Positions 27,238 through 36,805 of a DNA stretch of 64,000 nucleotides are shown one piece after another (the first letter of the stretch is position 1; each line of letters begins with the position of its first letter). The DNA is from Streptococcus parauberis NCFD 2020. GTDB lineage: Bacteria > Bacillota > Bacilli > Lactobacillales > Streptococcaceae. The stretch is from positions 1,798,001-1,862,000 of the forward strand of contig NZ_AEUT02000001.1 in NCBI RefSeq assembly GCF_000187935.1, given 5' to 3'. The notes below the pieces were generated by a model that saw only the letters and a program-made list of their open reading frames with translations, did not search any database and had not been told where the DNA came from. The translations under genes and the position numbers were made by a program.

Positions 27238-29547
27238 CTATTTTTTTCTAATATTGAAACTTGCCCAAGCTTTTTGATAGTCTGCATCCGTACCACCAAT
27301 ACCATATTTATAAGTCATCGGACCAGCTCCATTTTTCGCCCATAAACTAGTCACTGTTTGGCCTCCAAGTGTGATGCGGCGACCATTGACTGTTACAGTT
27401 CCTGGTTGTAGCCCTGTTGTTTTCAAGACATTAGATTTTATTACACCTTTGTCTAATCCAAATCTTCCTGATTTAAATAAACTTGGATCTGCTTGGTTAA
27501 TGGCATTTACTAAATTTGCCATATAATTTGAATTATTATTATAGCCTGCCATCGGTGTTAAGGAATTATTATTATCATGTCCAGCCCAACCACCTAAGGT
27601 TACTTTTGGAGTAGCAAGCATTAGCCAAACATCAGAATAATTCTCAGTAGTACCCGTTTTACCTATCCAATCAACTGAACCCAAAGATGGATTAAGTCCA
27701 TTCAAACGTGATTTGAAAGTTGTAGTTGCACCAGAATCAATTGGACCACGTAATAATTGCTGTAATATTGTCGCTGTTGGCGCTGAAAAAACACGTTGTC
27801 CTTTTTTCTCATGTTGGTAAACGACAGTTTCGTCACTAGCAGTAATCTTTTCAACCATATATTGCTCATGAAACTCACCATTATTAGCAATCATCTGATA
27901 AGCATTTGTCTGTGTTCCAACAGATACATCGATACCTCCGCCAAGTGGAAGACTTTCAATTGAATAATCATTGATTCGATATCCCATCTTAGACATATAG
28001 GCTTCAACATCAACACCTTGATCACGAAGCAATTTCTCAGTCCAATATGCCGGAATATTCCAAGAAGTGTTTAAAGCTTCCTGAAGATTCATCATTGCCG
28101 TACCTTCACTGTCAACGTGCATAATTTTTTGTCCACTAGAATAGGTTGTCGGGTAATTAGAAAGCATACTTTCACTCCCCATCAAACCTTGGTCAATAGC
28201 AGGGCCATATGCAATAATTGGCTTAATACTTGATCCTGGAGAACGCATGGTATTGAAAGCATGATTATTTTGGTTCATGGTATAATCACGTCCGCCAATA
28301 AAACCAATAATTGCTCCATTAGAATTATTGGTTAAGACATTCCCGACCTGAACCATACCAGAGCCATCATCAAGCAAGCCGCCAAATCGGTTAACAGCAT
28401 CTTGCATAGCATTGTATACATTCTTGTTGATTGTTGTTTTTACAGTGTAACCACCTTGTTGTAGCTCTTTCATAGCCATCTCTTCATAAGAGGCTTTTAT
28501 CTCATCATTTTTCAAATCTCGTGGCGAAATTTTATCTCGTTTAATAAGATAAGTGAACATGGCTTTTTTAGCATCTTCTAAAACAGCATAATAAAGATAG
28601 TCATGCTTATTAATTTTGATAGATTCTGGTTTTTTAAAATCTTTACTAATCTGATAGTTTTTATAAGATTCATAATCTTTCTTAGAAAGGAATCCTGTCC
28701 GATACATATTATAGAGAACATTATGTTGTCGTGTAATACCGAAAGACATTTCTTTTTCAGATTTTAACTGACCAGTTGCTAAATAAGGTGAATAAACAAT
28801 TGGACTTTGTGGCAAACCAGCTAAAAAAGCTGCTTGCGGTACTGTTAAATCTTTTGCTGAAACACCGAATATCCCTTGAGCAGCTTCTTCGATACCAGCA
28901 ATATTTTGTCCTTTATTATTACGACCAAAAGGAGAGACATTCAAATAAGTAGATAAAATATCATCCTTATTAATATATCTTTCTAAAGCTAAAGCATAAA
29001 TAATTTCTTTGGATTTACGTTTAAAGGTTGGATCATCCCCAAGCACTTGCTGTTTAATTAACTGCTGAGTTAAGGTTGACCCCCCACTAGATTCTCCTAA
29101 ACCTAGGATAGATCCTAGAGTTGCCCTAAAGACTGCCTTGGGAACAACACCTTTATGTTCTTTAAAGTTTTCATCTTCAGTTGAAATAATGGCATTCTTC
29201 ATATTTGGTGAAATAGCATCATTAGCTACAGGCGTTCTCAATAAATCAGTATCAATCGGAGAAATCATACTATCATCTGAATACTTAAGTTGTGAAATCA
29301 TCGTGATAGTCTTAACTTCTTTGACTAAACTATCCTTACTAGGAACTTTAACCGAGTCAATCTGACTAGCTAAATAGCCAAAAGCCATCCCAGCACCAAG
29401 CATACCAAATAGGAAGATTGTAATATATATAAAATTGGTTAGTAATTTTGCAGTTCTTAAGGCAACAAAGCTAATATCTTTAGCATCCAGATTTTGCTTT
29501 CTACCTGTTTTTTTCTTCTTTAATTGGTTCACTATAAAATACCTCAA
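27238..29547 (-). CDS. pbp1b: Class A penicillin-binding protein 1b
   Basis: This bifunctional peptidoglycan synthase has 769 aa. After a basic cytoplasmic tail, one membrane helix (about residues 38-58) precedes the GT51 glycosyltransferase domain (STEDENFKEHKGV, GESSGGSTLTQQLIKQ). A transpeptidase domain follows with SPGSSIKP (catalytic Ser in SxxK) and KTGTTENYSDVW; the SxN-type motif is less obvious by eye. It is divergent from tyrS, with an extended -10 promoter of its own. Its stop codon is only a few bases from the rpoB promoter, so read-through could reach rpoBC. Confidence 0.95.
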   Translation of the reverse strand: MRYFIVNQLKKKKTGRKQNLDAKDISFVALRTAKLLTNFIYITIFLFGMLGAGMAFGYLASQIDSVKVPSKDSLVKEVKTITMISQLKYSDDSMISPIDTDLLRTPVANDAISPNMKNAIISTEDENFKEHKGVVPKAVFRATLGSILGLGESSGGSTLTQQLIKQQVLGDDPTFKRKSKEIIYALALERYINKDDILSTYLNVSPFGRNNKGQNIAGIEEAAQGIFGVSAKDLTVPQAAFLAGLPQSPIVYSPYLATGQLKSEKEMSFGITRQHNVLYNMYRTGFLSKKDYESYKNYQISKDFKKPESIKINKHDYLYYAVLEDAKKAMFTYLIKRDKISPRDLKNDEIKASYEEMAMKELQQGGYTVKTTINKNVYNAMQDAVNRFGGLLDDGSGMVQVGNVLTNNSNGAIIGFIGGRDYTMNQNNHAFNTMRSPGSSIKPIIAYGPAIDQGLMGSESMLSNYPTTYSSGQKIMHVDSEGTAMMNLQEALNTSWNIPAYWTEKLLRDQGVDVEAYMSKMGYRINDYSIESLPLGGGIDVSVGTQTNAYQMIANNGEFHEQYMVEKITASDETVVYQHEKKGQRVFSAPTATILQQLLRGPIDSGATTTFKSRLNGLNPSLGSVDWIGKTGTTENYSDVWLMLATPKVTLGGWAGHDNNNSLTPMAGYNNNSNYMANLVNAINQADPSLFKSGRFGLDKGVIKSNVLKTTGLQPGTVTVNGRRITLGGQTVTSLWAKNGAGPMTYKYGIGGTDADYQKAWASFNIRKK

Positions 29548-29552
29548 CTTCT

Positions 29553-29561
29553 ATTATACCA
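29553..29561 (-). promoter_or_regulatory. Extended -10 promoter of pbp1b
   Basis: TGGTATAAT is read on the minus strand just upstream of the pbp1b start; the -35 region (ATGCAA) is weak. Its last base lies 5 nt from ATG 29547, so the leader would be very short or absent. Confidence 0.5.
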
Positions 29562-29575
29562 AACTTTGATAAAGC

Positions 29576-29605
29576 TTGCATAGCAGTTGCTTTTTTTGAT
29601 ATAAT
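29576..29605 (+). promoter_or_regulatory. tyrS promoter
   Basis: TTGCAT and TATAAT are separated by 18 bp, giving a leader of about 30 nt. That is too short for a T-box, so tyrS here appears not to be T-box controlled. Confidence 0.7.
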
Positions 29606-29640
29606 GATTTCCGTAACTAAAAAGAAAATGGAGAAAGCCT

Positions 29641-30897
29641 ATGAATATTTTTGAAGAACTCAAAGCTCGTGGCTTGGTCTTTCAAACGACCGACGAAGAA
29701 GCCCTTGTCAAAGCACTAACAGAAGGGCAAGTATCCTATTATACAGGTTATGATCCAACAGCTGATAGCTTACACCTAGGTCACTTAGTGGCGATTTTGA
29801 CTTCACGTCGCTTACAGCTTGCAGGGCACAAACCATATGCTCTTGTCGGAGGAGCAACAGGTTTAATTGGTGATCCTTCATTTAAAGATGCTGAACGTAG
29901 CCTTCAAACCAAAGAAACTGTTTTGGAATGGAGTGACAAAATTAAGGGACAACTATCTAATTTCCTTGATTTTGAAAATGGTGACAACAAAGCTGAACTT
30001 GTAAACAACTATGATTGGTTCTCTCAAATTAGCTTCATCGACTTCCTCCGAGATGTTGGTAAGTACTTTACCGTTAACTACATGATGAGTAAAGATTCTG
30101 TTAAAAAAAGAATTGAAACAGGAATTTCATACACTGAATTTGCCTACCAAATCATGCAAGGATATGACTTCTACGAATTGAACGCAAAACACAATGTCAC
30201 TCTCCAAATTGGTGGTTCTGACCAATGGGGAAACATGACTGCCGGAACAGAGCTGCTTCGCAGAAAATCAGACAAGACCGGTCATGTTATGACCGTTCCG
30301 TTAATCACAGATGCAACTGGTAAAAAGTTCGGTAAGTCTGAAGGTAATGCAATATGGCTAGACGCAGATAAAACATCTCCTTATGAAATGTACCAATTCT
30401 GGTTAAACGTAATGGACGATGATGCTGTTCGCTTCTTGAAAATATTTACTTTCTTAAGCTTAGACGAAATTAATGCCATCGAAAAAACTTTTGATGCTGC
30501 GCGACATGAACGTCTAGCTCAAAAAACATTAGCTTGTGAAGTTGTTACTCTAGTCCATGGTAAGGCTGCTTACGATCAAGCTGTCAAAATCACTGAACAA
30601 CTTTTTGCCGGAAATATCAAAGAATTATCAGCAAGTGAATTAAAACAAGGTCTTAGCAATGTGCCAAACTATCATGTATCTTCCGAAGCTAATATGAATA
30701 TTGTTGAGATGTTAGTTACAGCTGGTATCTCCCCATCAAAACGTCAAGCACGCGAAGATGTAAGTAATGGTGCAATCTATGTCAATGGCGAACGCCTTCA
30801 AGATTTAGACTATCAATTACAAGATGAAGATAAAATCGATGGACAATTAACTGTTATCCGTCGTGGCAAGAAAAAGTACGCTGTATTAACTTATTAA
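29641..30897 (+). CDS. tyrS: Tyrosyl-tRNA synthetase
   Basis: This class I aminoacyl-tRNA synthetase charges tRNA-Tyr. It has 418 aa. The HIGH-type motif appears as LHLGHL (about residues 47-52), the tyrosine-binding YDFYELN and [10 protein letters not shown] segments are present, and the KMSKS loop reads [10 protein letters not shown]-terminal S4-like RNA-binding domain follows ([21 protein letters not shown]). GGAG lies 9 nt before the ATG. It is transcribed alone from its own promoter, divergent from pbp1b, and ends at a strong terminator. Confidence 0.98.
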   Translation: MNIFEELKARGLVFQTTDEEALVKALTEGQVSYYTGYDPTADSLHLGHLVAILTSRRLQLAGHKPYALVGGATGLIGDPSFKDAERSLQTKETVLEWSDKIKGQLSNFLDFENGDNKAELVNNYDWFSQISFIDFLRDVGKYFTVNYMMSKDSVKKRIETGISYTEFAYQIMQGYDFYELNAKHNVTLQIGGSDQWGNMTAGTELLRRKSDKTGHVMTVPLITDATGKKFGKSEGNAIWLDADKTSPYEMYQFWLNVMDDDAVRFLKIFTFLSLDEINAIEKTFDAARHERLAQKTLACEVVTLVHGKAAYDQAVKITEQLFAGNIKELSASELKQGLSNVPNYHVSSEANMNIVEMLVTAGISPSKRQAREDVSNGAIYVNGERLQDLDYQLQDEDKIDGQLTVIRRGKKKYAVLTY

Positions 30898-30905
30898 TCA
30901 CAAGA

Positions 30906-30937
30906 AAAAATGTCCTACCTCAAGGTAGGACATTTTT
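30906..30937. terminator. Bidirectional terminator between tyrS and adcB
   Basis: A 14-bp perfect stem (AAAAATGTCCTACC / GGTAGGACATTTTT) with a TCAA loop ends both convergent units. Confidence 0.93.
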
Positions 30938-31751
30938 ATTTAACTAATTTTTTGAGTATCCCGATAATATTCACAATCAAGAAAATTGTGATAAAAATCA
31001 TTGTGATAGTGGCACTTGCTGGTGTTTCCCAGAAATAGGACAGGAAGATTCCGGCAGTCATACCGACAAACCCAATGCCAATACCTAAGAAAATCACGGA
31101 AGTGAAATTTTTACCTATTCGCATAGCAATACTTGCTGGCAAGACCATGATTGTCGAAACTAGTAAGGCTCCTGCCGCGGGGATTGTTAACGCGATAGCT
31201 ATACCGGTTACAACATTAAACAGAACTGACATCAATCTAACAGGTAAGCCATCGACATAAGCGGTATCCTCATCAAAGGTCAAAATATACATGGGTCTAA
31301 TAAAGAGCATAGTCAAGACAAGGATTAGAATAGCTATAACGAAGAGGGCAATAACCTGCTCCATGCTAATTGTAATGATTGATCCAAAGAGATACTGCTC
31401 TAGGCTAACATTGGAGTTGCTTGAAGATTTGCTCATAATAATGAGCGAGATTGCTAACCCCATTGACATGAGAATGGCTGTTGAAATTTCCATGTAGTGC
31501 TTGTAAACTACACGAAGATACTCAAGAACCACCGCTGCAATCGCTACGACAATAATCGTTGTCCAAGTTGGATTAACACCCAGGACCACGCCAAGTGCCA
31601 CCCCTGCTAAGGAAACGTGACTCAGTGTATCACTCATTAGACTTTGGCGACGCAGAATTAAAAAGATACCAAGTATAGGAGCAAAAATACTAATAGCGAT
31701 AACAGCCATTACAGCTCTCTGCATAAAATCATAAGATAATATCTCTAACAT
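30936..31751 (-). CDS. adcB: Zinc ABC transporter permease AdcB
   Basis: This is a membrane permease of the ABC-3 (ZnuB/MntB) family, 271 aa with about eight hydrophobic helices. It contains DTLSHVSLAGVALG near residue 37 and FDEDTAYVDGLPV around 178, both typical of metal permeases. It forms the Zn(II) import channel with AdcC; the binding lipoprotein AdcA is not in this window. It is last in the adcRCB operon, 2 nt after adcC, and is controlled by AdcR through the box upstream of adcR. Confidence 0.93.
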   Translation of the reverse strand: MLEILSYDFMQRAVMAVIAISIFAPILGIFLILRRQSLMSDTLSHVSLAGVALGVVLGVNPTWTTIIVVAIAAVVLEYLRVVYKHYMEISTAILMSMGLAISLIIMSKSSSNSNVSLEQYLFGSIITISMEQVIALFVIAILILVLTMLFIRPMYILTFDEDTAYVDGLPVRLMSVLFNVVTGIAIALTIPAAGALLVSTIMVLPASIAMRIGKNFTSVIFLGIGIGFVGMTAGIFLSYFWETPASATITMIFITIFLIVNIIGILKKLVK

Positions 31752-31753
31752 AC

Positions 31754-32452
31754 TTAAACCTCCTTGCTTTCTTGGTCATGGACATTAAAACAACGCCATG
31801 GGAGGTTTTCATTACGAACCAAATGAATATTACGATCAGCATAATCTTTGACCTCTTCAGGGTCATGGGTAATCATTAAAACAGCTTTACCATGTTTATG
31901 TGCACTATGATTCATTAACTGATAAAATGTTTCAGTCGTTCCACTATCCATACCAGTAGTCGGTTCATCGAGGACAAAAACATCAGGGTCAGAAGCAAAC
32001 ATTCGTGCAATCACAACCCTTTGCTTTTGTCCACCAGATAAACTACCAATCCGTTTGTTACGACTTTCCCACATGCCAACTGATTCCAAGCTAGCTTTGA
32101 TATGTTCTTCATCATGCTTTGTAAGACGTCTGAACCAACCATTACGAGGGTACCGTCCTGATTTCACAAACTCATAGACAGTTGATGGAAACCCAGCATT
32201 AAAACTGGCAACTTGCTGCGGTAGGTAGGCGATTCGAAGTTTTTTTCCTTCTTTATTCGTTTTCGAAAAAGTTACTGTACCAACCTTTGGTGTCAATATA
32301 CCTAGAGTCGCTTTAATTAAGGTTGATTTCGCGGCACCATTTTCTCCGGTTAAGGTAACAAACTCTCCGCTGTCTAAATGATAAGTGACCCCCTCTAGGA
32401 CGGGATCACTTTCATAATAGAAGGAGAGATTTTCAACTGTTAAATATCTCAA
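31754..32452 (-). CDS. adcC: Zinc ABC transporter ATPase AdcC
   Basis: This 232-aa ATPase of the zinc importer has Walker [10 protein letters not shown] (an Ala where most ABC proteins have Gly), Q-loop YLPQQVASF, signature LSGGQKQR, Walker [12 protein letters not shown] and H-loop ITHD. A C-terminal tail with His and Cys (RCFNVHDQ) is typical of AdcC. It is the middle gene of adcRCB, 3 nt after adcR and 2 nt before adcB, so expression follows AdcR repression in zinc-replete cells. Confidence 0.94.
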   Translation of the reverse strand: MRYLTVENLSFYYESDPVLEGVTYHLDSGEFVTLTGENGAAKSTLIKATLGILTPKVGTVTFSKTNKEGKKLRIAYLPQQVASFNAGFPSTVYEFVKSGRYPRNGWFRRLTKHDEEHIKASLESVGMWESRNKRIGSLSGGQKQRVVIARMFASDPDVFVLDEPTTGMDSGTTETFYQLMNHSAHKHGKAVLMITHDPEEVKDYADRNIHLVRNENLPWRCFNVHDQESKEV

Positions 32453-32455
32453 AAT

Positions 32456-32899
32456 TTACCTTTCTAATTCCTTGGCAAATACAGTCAAGAATTTTTCAAC
32501 GACTGCTTCCTCTTCCTCTGAGAAGTTTTCAAGCAGTCTCTTATAGACATCTAGTGTTTGATCATGATGATGTGTATGTTCTTGGGCAATTGGCATAGCC
32601 AGTTCAGTTAATTCAAAATAGGTAACACGCGCATCTACTGCATCCTTAGATGAAGCCAGCATGCCTTGCTTAATTAAACTTTTAATTGCTTTTGTAACAG
32701 CAGCCTGACTGATATTTAATTTTTTTGCTAATTCAGTATTTGTCAGTTTATCCTGTGACAGGAGCATCAAAATATGTTCCTGAGTATTTGTCAATTTAAC
32801 ATCACTTTGGCATGAGCCAAATAATAGTTCGTGCTGATTTTCAGCCTTCATCAAAATTCGATTAACCAAGCTATCAATTTTCTTTTCTAAAGTCCCCAT
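32456..32899 (-). CDS. adcR: Zinc-responsive MarR-family repressor AdcR
   Basis: This dimeric winged-helix repressor senses Zn(II) and shuts off zinc uptake genes. The start at 32899 (MGTLEKKIDSLVNRILMKAENQHELLFG) has GAGGTG 5 nt upstream; an open ATG 12 nt earlier is not used by relatives. The length is then 147 aa. The winged helix includes TNTELAKKLNISQAAVTKAIKSL. Zinc ligands of the family are visible as the Cys and His residues in LLFGSCQ and EHTHHHDQ. A perfect AdcR box lies between its -10 and its start, so it is autoregulated. Confidence 0.95.
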   Translation of the reverse strand: MGTLEKKIDSLVNRILMKAENQHELLFGSCQSDVKLTNTQEHILMLLSQDKLTNTELAKKLNISQAAVTKAIKSLIKQGMLASSKDAVDARVTYFELTELAMPIAQEHTHHHDQTLDVYKRLLENFSEEEEAVVEKFLTVFAKELER

Positions 32900-32915
32900 A
32901 ACACACCTCATTTTC

Positions 32916-32955
32916 TTAACCAGTTAATTATAACAAAAAGAAATCAAAGAAGCAA
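32916..32955 (-). promoter_or_regulatory. adcRCB promoter with AdcR box
   Basis: TTAACCAGTTAA (32916-32927) is a perfect match to the AdcR operator TTAACNNGTTAA. It overlaps the end of an extended -10 TGTTATAAT (TATAAT at 32927-32932), with -35 TTGCTT (32950-32955) 17 bp upstream. Confidence 0.93.
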
Positions 32956-32967
32956 GATGAATTGCCT

Positions 32968-33819
32968 CTATAATGTTCTTACTTTATAAACTTCCTTACA
33001 AAATCCTTTTAGACTATTGACGACCCGATTGGCCTGTTTTTCTGTCCGACATAGAGCAAACACTGTTGGTCCACTCCCAGTCATCAAGGCAACATCTGCT
33101 CCCGAAAAAATCATTTTATCTTTTATTTTCTGAATAAATGGCTTTCTTGTAATACTAATATTTTCCAAAGAATTTCCCATGCTAGTAATCAAAGCCTGAT
33201 AGTTATTAGTTTCTAAAGCATTTATTATGGCAGAAATATCAACACGAGAAATTTCTTGACAATCAACCTCAGAAAAAATCGTTCGCGTTGAAATCCCAAA
33301 TTCAGGCTTAACCAGAACAACCCAAGATGACAATTTCCCATCTATACAATCTACCTGCTCTCCCATGCCGCCAACCTGAGCACAGCCACCTGAAATACAA
33401 TAGGGAACATCACTGCCAATACGTTTGCCAATTGCAATCATTTCCTCTTTAGTTAGATTTAATTGCCAAAGCTTATTGAGTCCTCTAATTGTCGCCGCTG
33501 CATCGCTTGAGCCACCACCCATACCTGCACAAATTGGAATTTTCTTGTCCAAATTGATGCTTACTCCTTTTTTTATACCATAATCAGCTTTTATCAGTTG
33601 AGCTGCTTTAAAGACATCATTTTTATCATTTACTGGCATTTTAGGAGAATTAGAAGTTATCACAATCTTATTGTCTTCTCTGTCTGACAATGTAATATAG
33701 TCACATAAATCAACACTTACCATGACCATTGATAAATCATGATAGCCATCATCCCGCTTACCAAGCACATCCAAGCCTAAATTAATTTTTGCAGGAGCTC
33801 TTTCAATTATTGAAACCAT
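32968..33819 (-). CDS. ispE: 4-diphosphocytidyl-2-C-methyl-D-erythritol kinase (IspE)
   Basis: This GHMP-family kinase phosphorylates CDP-methylerythritol in the MEP isoprenoid pathway. The start at 33819 (MVSIIERAPAKINLGLDVLGKRDDGYHDL) follows GAGGGG at 5-nt spacing; an open GTG 12 nt upstream is not used. The length is then 283 aa. The GHMP ATP loop reads PICAGMGGGSSDAAA, and the C-terminal MTGSGPTVFAL motif is present. Streptococci make isoprenoids by the mevalonate route, so a lone ispE is puzzling; no other MEP gene is in the window. It has its own promoter. Confidence 0.92.
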   Translation of the reverse strand: MVSIIERAPAKINLGLDVLGKRDDGYHDLSMVMVSVDLCDYITLSDREDNKIVITSNSPKMPVNDKNDVFKAAQLIKADYGIKKGVSINLDKKIPICAGMGGGSSDAAATIRGLNKLWQLNLTKEEMIAIGKRIGSDVPYCISGGCAQVGGMGEQVDCIDGKLSSWVVLVKPEFGISTRTIFSEVDCQEISRVDISAIINALETNNYQALITSMGNSLENISITRKPFIQKIKDKMIFSGADVALMTGSGPTVFALCRTEKQANRVVNSLKGFCKEVYKVRTL

Positions 33820-33852
33820 AAGACCCCTCACTTAATCTTTGATATATCTTAA

Positions 33853-33881
33853 AATATACACAATATTAATAAAAAACTCAA
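33853..33881 (-). promoter_or_regulatory. ispE promoter
   Basis: TTGAGT (33876-33881) and TATATT (33853-33858) are 17 bp apart on the minus strand, 34 nt before the ispE start. I see no other recognisable element between 33882 and 34048. Confidence 0.65.
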
Positions 33882-34048
33882 CTATCTGTTATTCCAATTT
33901 TATGTCAACTGACTCTGTCAATTCCTCAAAAGCCAAGTCTATCAATAGCTTATGCCTGCTAATAATACTTTTCTCCGAATATTATTCTAGCAATCACCTT
34001 CTATTTAAGGTAGAATAGAGAGGTAAAAGTATGCAAGGAGAACCATAG

Positions 34049-35029
34049 ATGTCACGTTATTGGAACAAGTTTCCAGAAATCCAAAAAGAAATTGATGCCG
34101 TTGTAGAATTAATCGGTCAACGTGCCAATGTTCGAAATTCGGATATAAAAGCTGCAATTGTAGATTTAAGTACAGCCGGGGGAAAATACCTGAGACCAGC
34201 CTTTTTCTTTTTCTTTTCTCAATTCGGAGACCAAGAACAAAAAAATCGTGACCAACTCCGTCAAATTGCTGCCTCTCTAGAGATTCTCCACATGGCCACC
34301 TTAATTCATGATGACGTCATTGATGATTCTCCGCTTAGACGAGGTCAAAAAACAATTCAAACCCAATTCGGAAAAGATGTGGCCGTATATACAGGTGATT
34401 TTCTTTTCACCATTTTCTTCGAATTAATCCTCGAAAGCATGCAAGATTCTCCTTACATGACCATCAATGCCAAAGCCATGAAACAGATTCTAATTGGCGA
34501 ATTGGAACAAATGGAGCTCTACTTCAATCAAGAACAAGATGTGGAAAGTTACCTAACTGCTATTTCGGGGAAAACGGCAGAGCTTTTCCAATTAGCTAGT
34601 CAAGAAGGGGCTTATTTTGCCGGAGCAAGTCAAGATGTAGTAAGCCTTGCTGGTAGAATTGGCCATCACATCGGAATGACATTCCAGATTTTAGATGACA
34701 TCTTAGATTACACAGCAGACCCTAAAACTTTCAACAAACCTGTATTAGAAGACTTATGCAATGGTGTCTATAGTCTGCCTCTTTTACTAGCAATGAAAAA
34801 AAATCCTGCTGCCTTTAAACCCCTACTCGATAAGCAGCGAGACATGACCTCCGCAGATCGGTTACAAGTCAAAGAATTAGTTTTAACTTATGGTGGTGTT
34901 GAGGAAGCTAAAGCATTGGCTAATAAGTACACCGAAAAAGCACTGGCCGATATTGAACAACTACCAAAAATAAAAGCCCAAAAACAACTCTTAAAAGTAA
35001 CCAAGGAATTGTTAAAACGAAATATATAA
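34049..35029 (+). CDS. Long-chain polyprenyl diphosphate synthase (menaquinone side chain)
   Basis: This trans-isoprenyl diphosphate synthase extends FPP or GGPP with IPP to make the isoprenoid tail of menaquinone. It has 326 aa. The first Asp-rich motif is HDDVIDDSPLRRGQ and the second is FQILDDILDYT; the GKTAEL region is also typical. GGAG lies about 9 nt before the ATG. It is convergent with the cyd cluster, which encodes the quinol oxidase, an NADH dehydrogenase and a prenyltransferase, so a role in respiratory quinone assembly is well supported. Chain length cannot be fixed by eye. Confidence 0.9.
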   Translation: MSRYWNKFPEIQKEIDAVVELIGQRANVRNSDIKAAIVDLSTAGGKYLRPAFFFFFSQFGDQEQKNRDQLRQIAASLEILHMATLIHDDVIDDSPLRRGQKTIQTQFGKDVAVYTGDFLFTIFFELILESMQDSPYMTINAKAMKQILIGELEQMELYFNQEQDVESYLTAISGKTAELFQLASQEGAYFAGASQDVVSLAGRIGHHIGMTFQILDDILDYTADPKTFNKPVLEDLCNGVYSLPLLLAMKKNPAAFKPLLDKQRDMTSADRLQVKELVLTYGGVEEAKALANKYTEKALADIEQLPKIKAQKQLLKVTKELLKRNI

Positions 35030-35061
35030 AAAGAGCAAAGGATTTCTTCCCTTGCTCTTTT
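35029..35061. terminator. Bidirectional terminator between the prenyl synthase and cydD
   Basis: AAAAGAGCAA / TTGCTCTTTT form a 10-bp stem that continues imperfectly (AGG / CCC) around an ATTTCTT loop. It lies between two convergent stop codons. Confidence 0.88.
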
Positions 35062-36805
35062 ATTTACCATCATCGATAGCTTTTAATTGACGGTAACGGT
35101 CATTCGTTTCTTGTAAAACAGAAGGTTCACCTGAAATTTCAATTTGACCATCCTCAATAAAGATGACCTTATCAACTTTTTCAATTCCCTTCAGATGGTG
35201 TGTAATCCAAATAAGAGTTTTACCTTGTAAGGCTTCCAAAACTGTCTCTAATAATGCTTTTTCAGTAATTGGATCCAAACCAACAGTTGGTTCATCTAAA
35301 AGTACAATCGGTGTGTCTTGCAAGAGTATCCGAGCAAGGGCAATCCGATGTCTTTCACCACCTGAAAAACGCAAACCTGCTTCATCAACCATGGTATGGA
35401 TACCGTGGGGTAGTGCTGAAACCATTCCTTTTAAACCAACTTGTGCTAGGACATCCCAGACATCGGATTCACTCGCTTGATTATTGCCAAGGCGAATATT
35501 GTTCAAGAGACTTGTGTTAAAGAGGTAGGGTGCTTGTTGAATCACACCGATATAATCTGAAATGTGTTCTCCTAACTCACCAACAGGTATTCCAGAAAGA
35601 GAAATAGATCCCGCTGATACTAGTAAATCTCCACGTATTAAACTGGCTAAGGTACTTTTACCTGAACCACTTTTACCAAGAATAGCTAGTTTTTGGCCAG
35701 CTGTTATTTCCAAATTCAAGTCAGACAGGACTAACTTATCCGAATCAGCATAATGGAAATCTAAATTTCTGATACTCAAATTAAATGGTGCAGCAGGAAG
35801 CTGTCTAGTGACCTGTTGTTCTTTGATCTGTGGCAAATCGTTTAAACGATTTAAAGATTCTGCGTAACTTGATGATTCTTGACTTGCAGCAGCTAAGCCT
35901 GAAAAGGCATCAATCAGTGGAAAGACTGATAAAACAAAGGCAGCAATCCAGTTAGCCGCACCTCCATGGTCACCTGGGAACTGATTTGAAGCCCAAGCTA
36001 GGGTGACAACTGCTAGGATGGCAAAGGCTAATTGAAAAATGAAATTACGTTTATTATTAAAATGCTTCATTTTGGCTTGAACACTTGCCAACTTCGCTTC
36101 AGATTCTGCATGTAAGGCAACATATTCTTGACCACGTTGACTAAAAATCCAATCTGAAATTCCTAACACATTATCTGTTAAATCTGTATATAATTTACTT
36201 TTTAACTGTTTTTCCTGCTCTTGTCTGGCACCATTAATAATAACTGACCAAAGTGGAAAAAGAAAAACAAGAACTCCCAAATACAGAAGTACAAATAGGG
36301 CAAACCAGATATTAAAGTAACCCAGTCCAACAATAATAAAGACATATAAGACCCAGGCAATAATGGTAGGGAAGACAGTTCTCAAATATAGATTTTGAAT
36401 ATGATTGATGTCTTCAGCTAACAGACCCATGATATCGCCTAGTCGATAATTCTTCCTGAGAAAAATTGCGTCTTCCTCTAATGTTTCATAAAGTTTTAGG
36501 CGCAGCTTAGAAGTCATTTTTAATACCCAATTGTGACTTGTTAGTCGTTCGACATATCGAAAAACAGGGCGACCAATTCCAAAGGCGCGAGTTAAAACAA
36601 TTGGTATGTAAACTAAGAGGATATTGCTTGGTAGTGATGCCGACTTACTGATGAGAAAACCTGAGTTAAACATGAGTGAGCTGGCAGCAAAGAAAGTTAA
36701 AAATCCTAAAAACAAGGCCAATATTAATGATTTCTTATAGCGTTTGAAAAAAGGTTTGACCCATTGATCTTTTGCTAGGGCTTGAATTATTGGTATTTTA
36801 ATCAT
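35060..36805 (-). CDS. cydD: ABC exporter subunit CydD, cytochrome bd assembly
   Basis: This is one half of the heterodimeric CydCD exporter (cysteine/glutathione or related thiol export) needed for cytochrome bd maturation. The start at 36805 (MIKIPIIQALAKDQW) is chosen because GGGAGG lies 5 nt upstream; the open frame further upstream overlaps cydC heavily. It is then about 581 aa: a six-helix ABC-exporter membrane domain followed by an ATPase with Walker A GKSGSGKST, signature FSGGERHR and Walker B LLDEPTVGLD. It overlaps the cydC stop by 8 nt. It is the last gene of the respiratory operon. Confidence 0.93.
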   Translation of the reverse strand: MIKIPIIQALAKDQWVKPFFKRYKKSLILALFLGFLTFFAASSLMFNSGFLISKSASLPSNILLVYIPIVLTRAFGIGRPVFRYVERLTSHNWVLKMTSKLRLKLYETLEEDAIFLRKNYRLGDIMGLLAEDINHIQNLYLRTVFPTIIAWVLYVFIIVGLGYFNIWFALFVLLYLGVLVFLFPLWSVIINGARQEQEKQLKSKLYTDLTDNVLGISDWIFSQRGQEYVALHAESEAKLASVQAKMKHFNNKRNFIFQLAFAILAVVTLAWASNQFPGDHGGAANWIAAFVLSVFPLIDAFSGLAAASQESSSYAESLNRLNDLPQIKEQQVTRQLPAAPFNLSIRNLDFHYADSDKLVLSDLNLEITAGQKLAILGKSGSGKSTLASLIRGDLLVSAGSISLSGIPVGELGEHISDYIGVIQQAPYLFNTSLLNNIRLGNNQASESDVWDVLAQVGLKGMVSALPHGIHTMVDEAGLRFSGGERHRIALARILLQDTPIVLLDEPTVGLDPITEKALLETVLEALQGKTLIWITHHLKGIEKVDKVIFIEDGQIEISGEPSVLQETNDRYRQLKAIDDGK

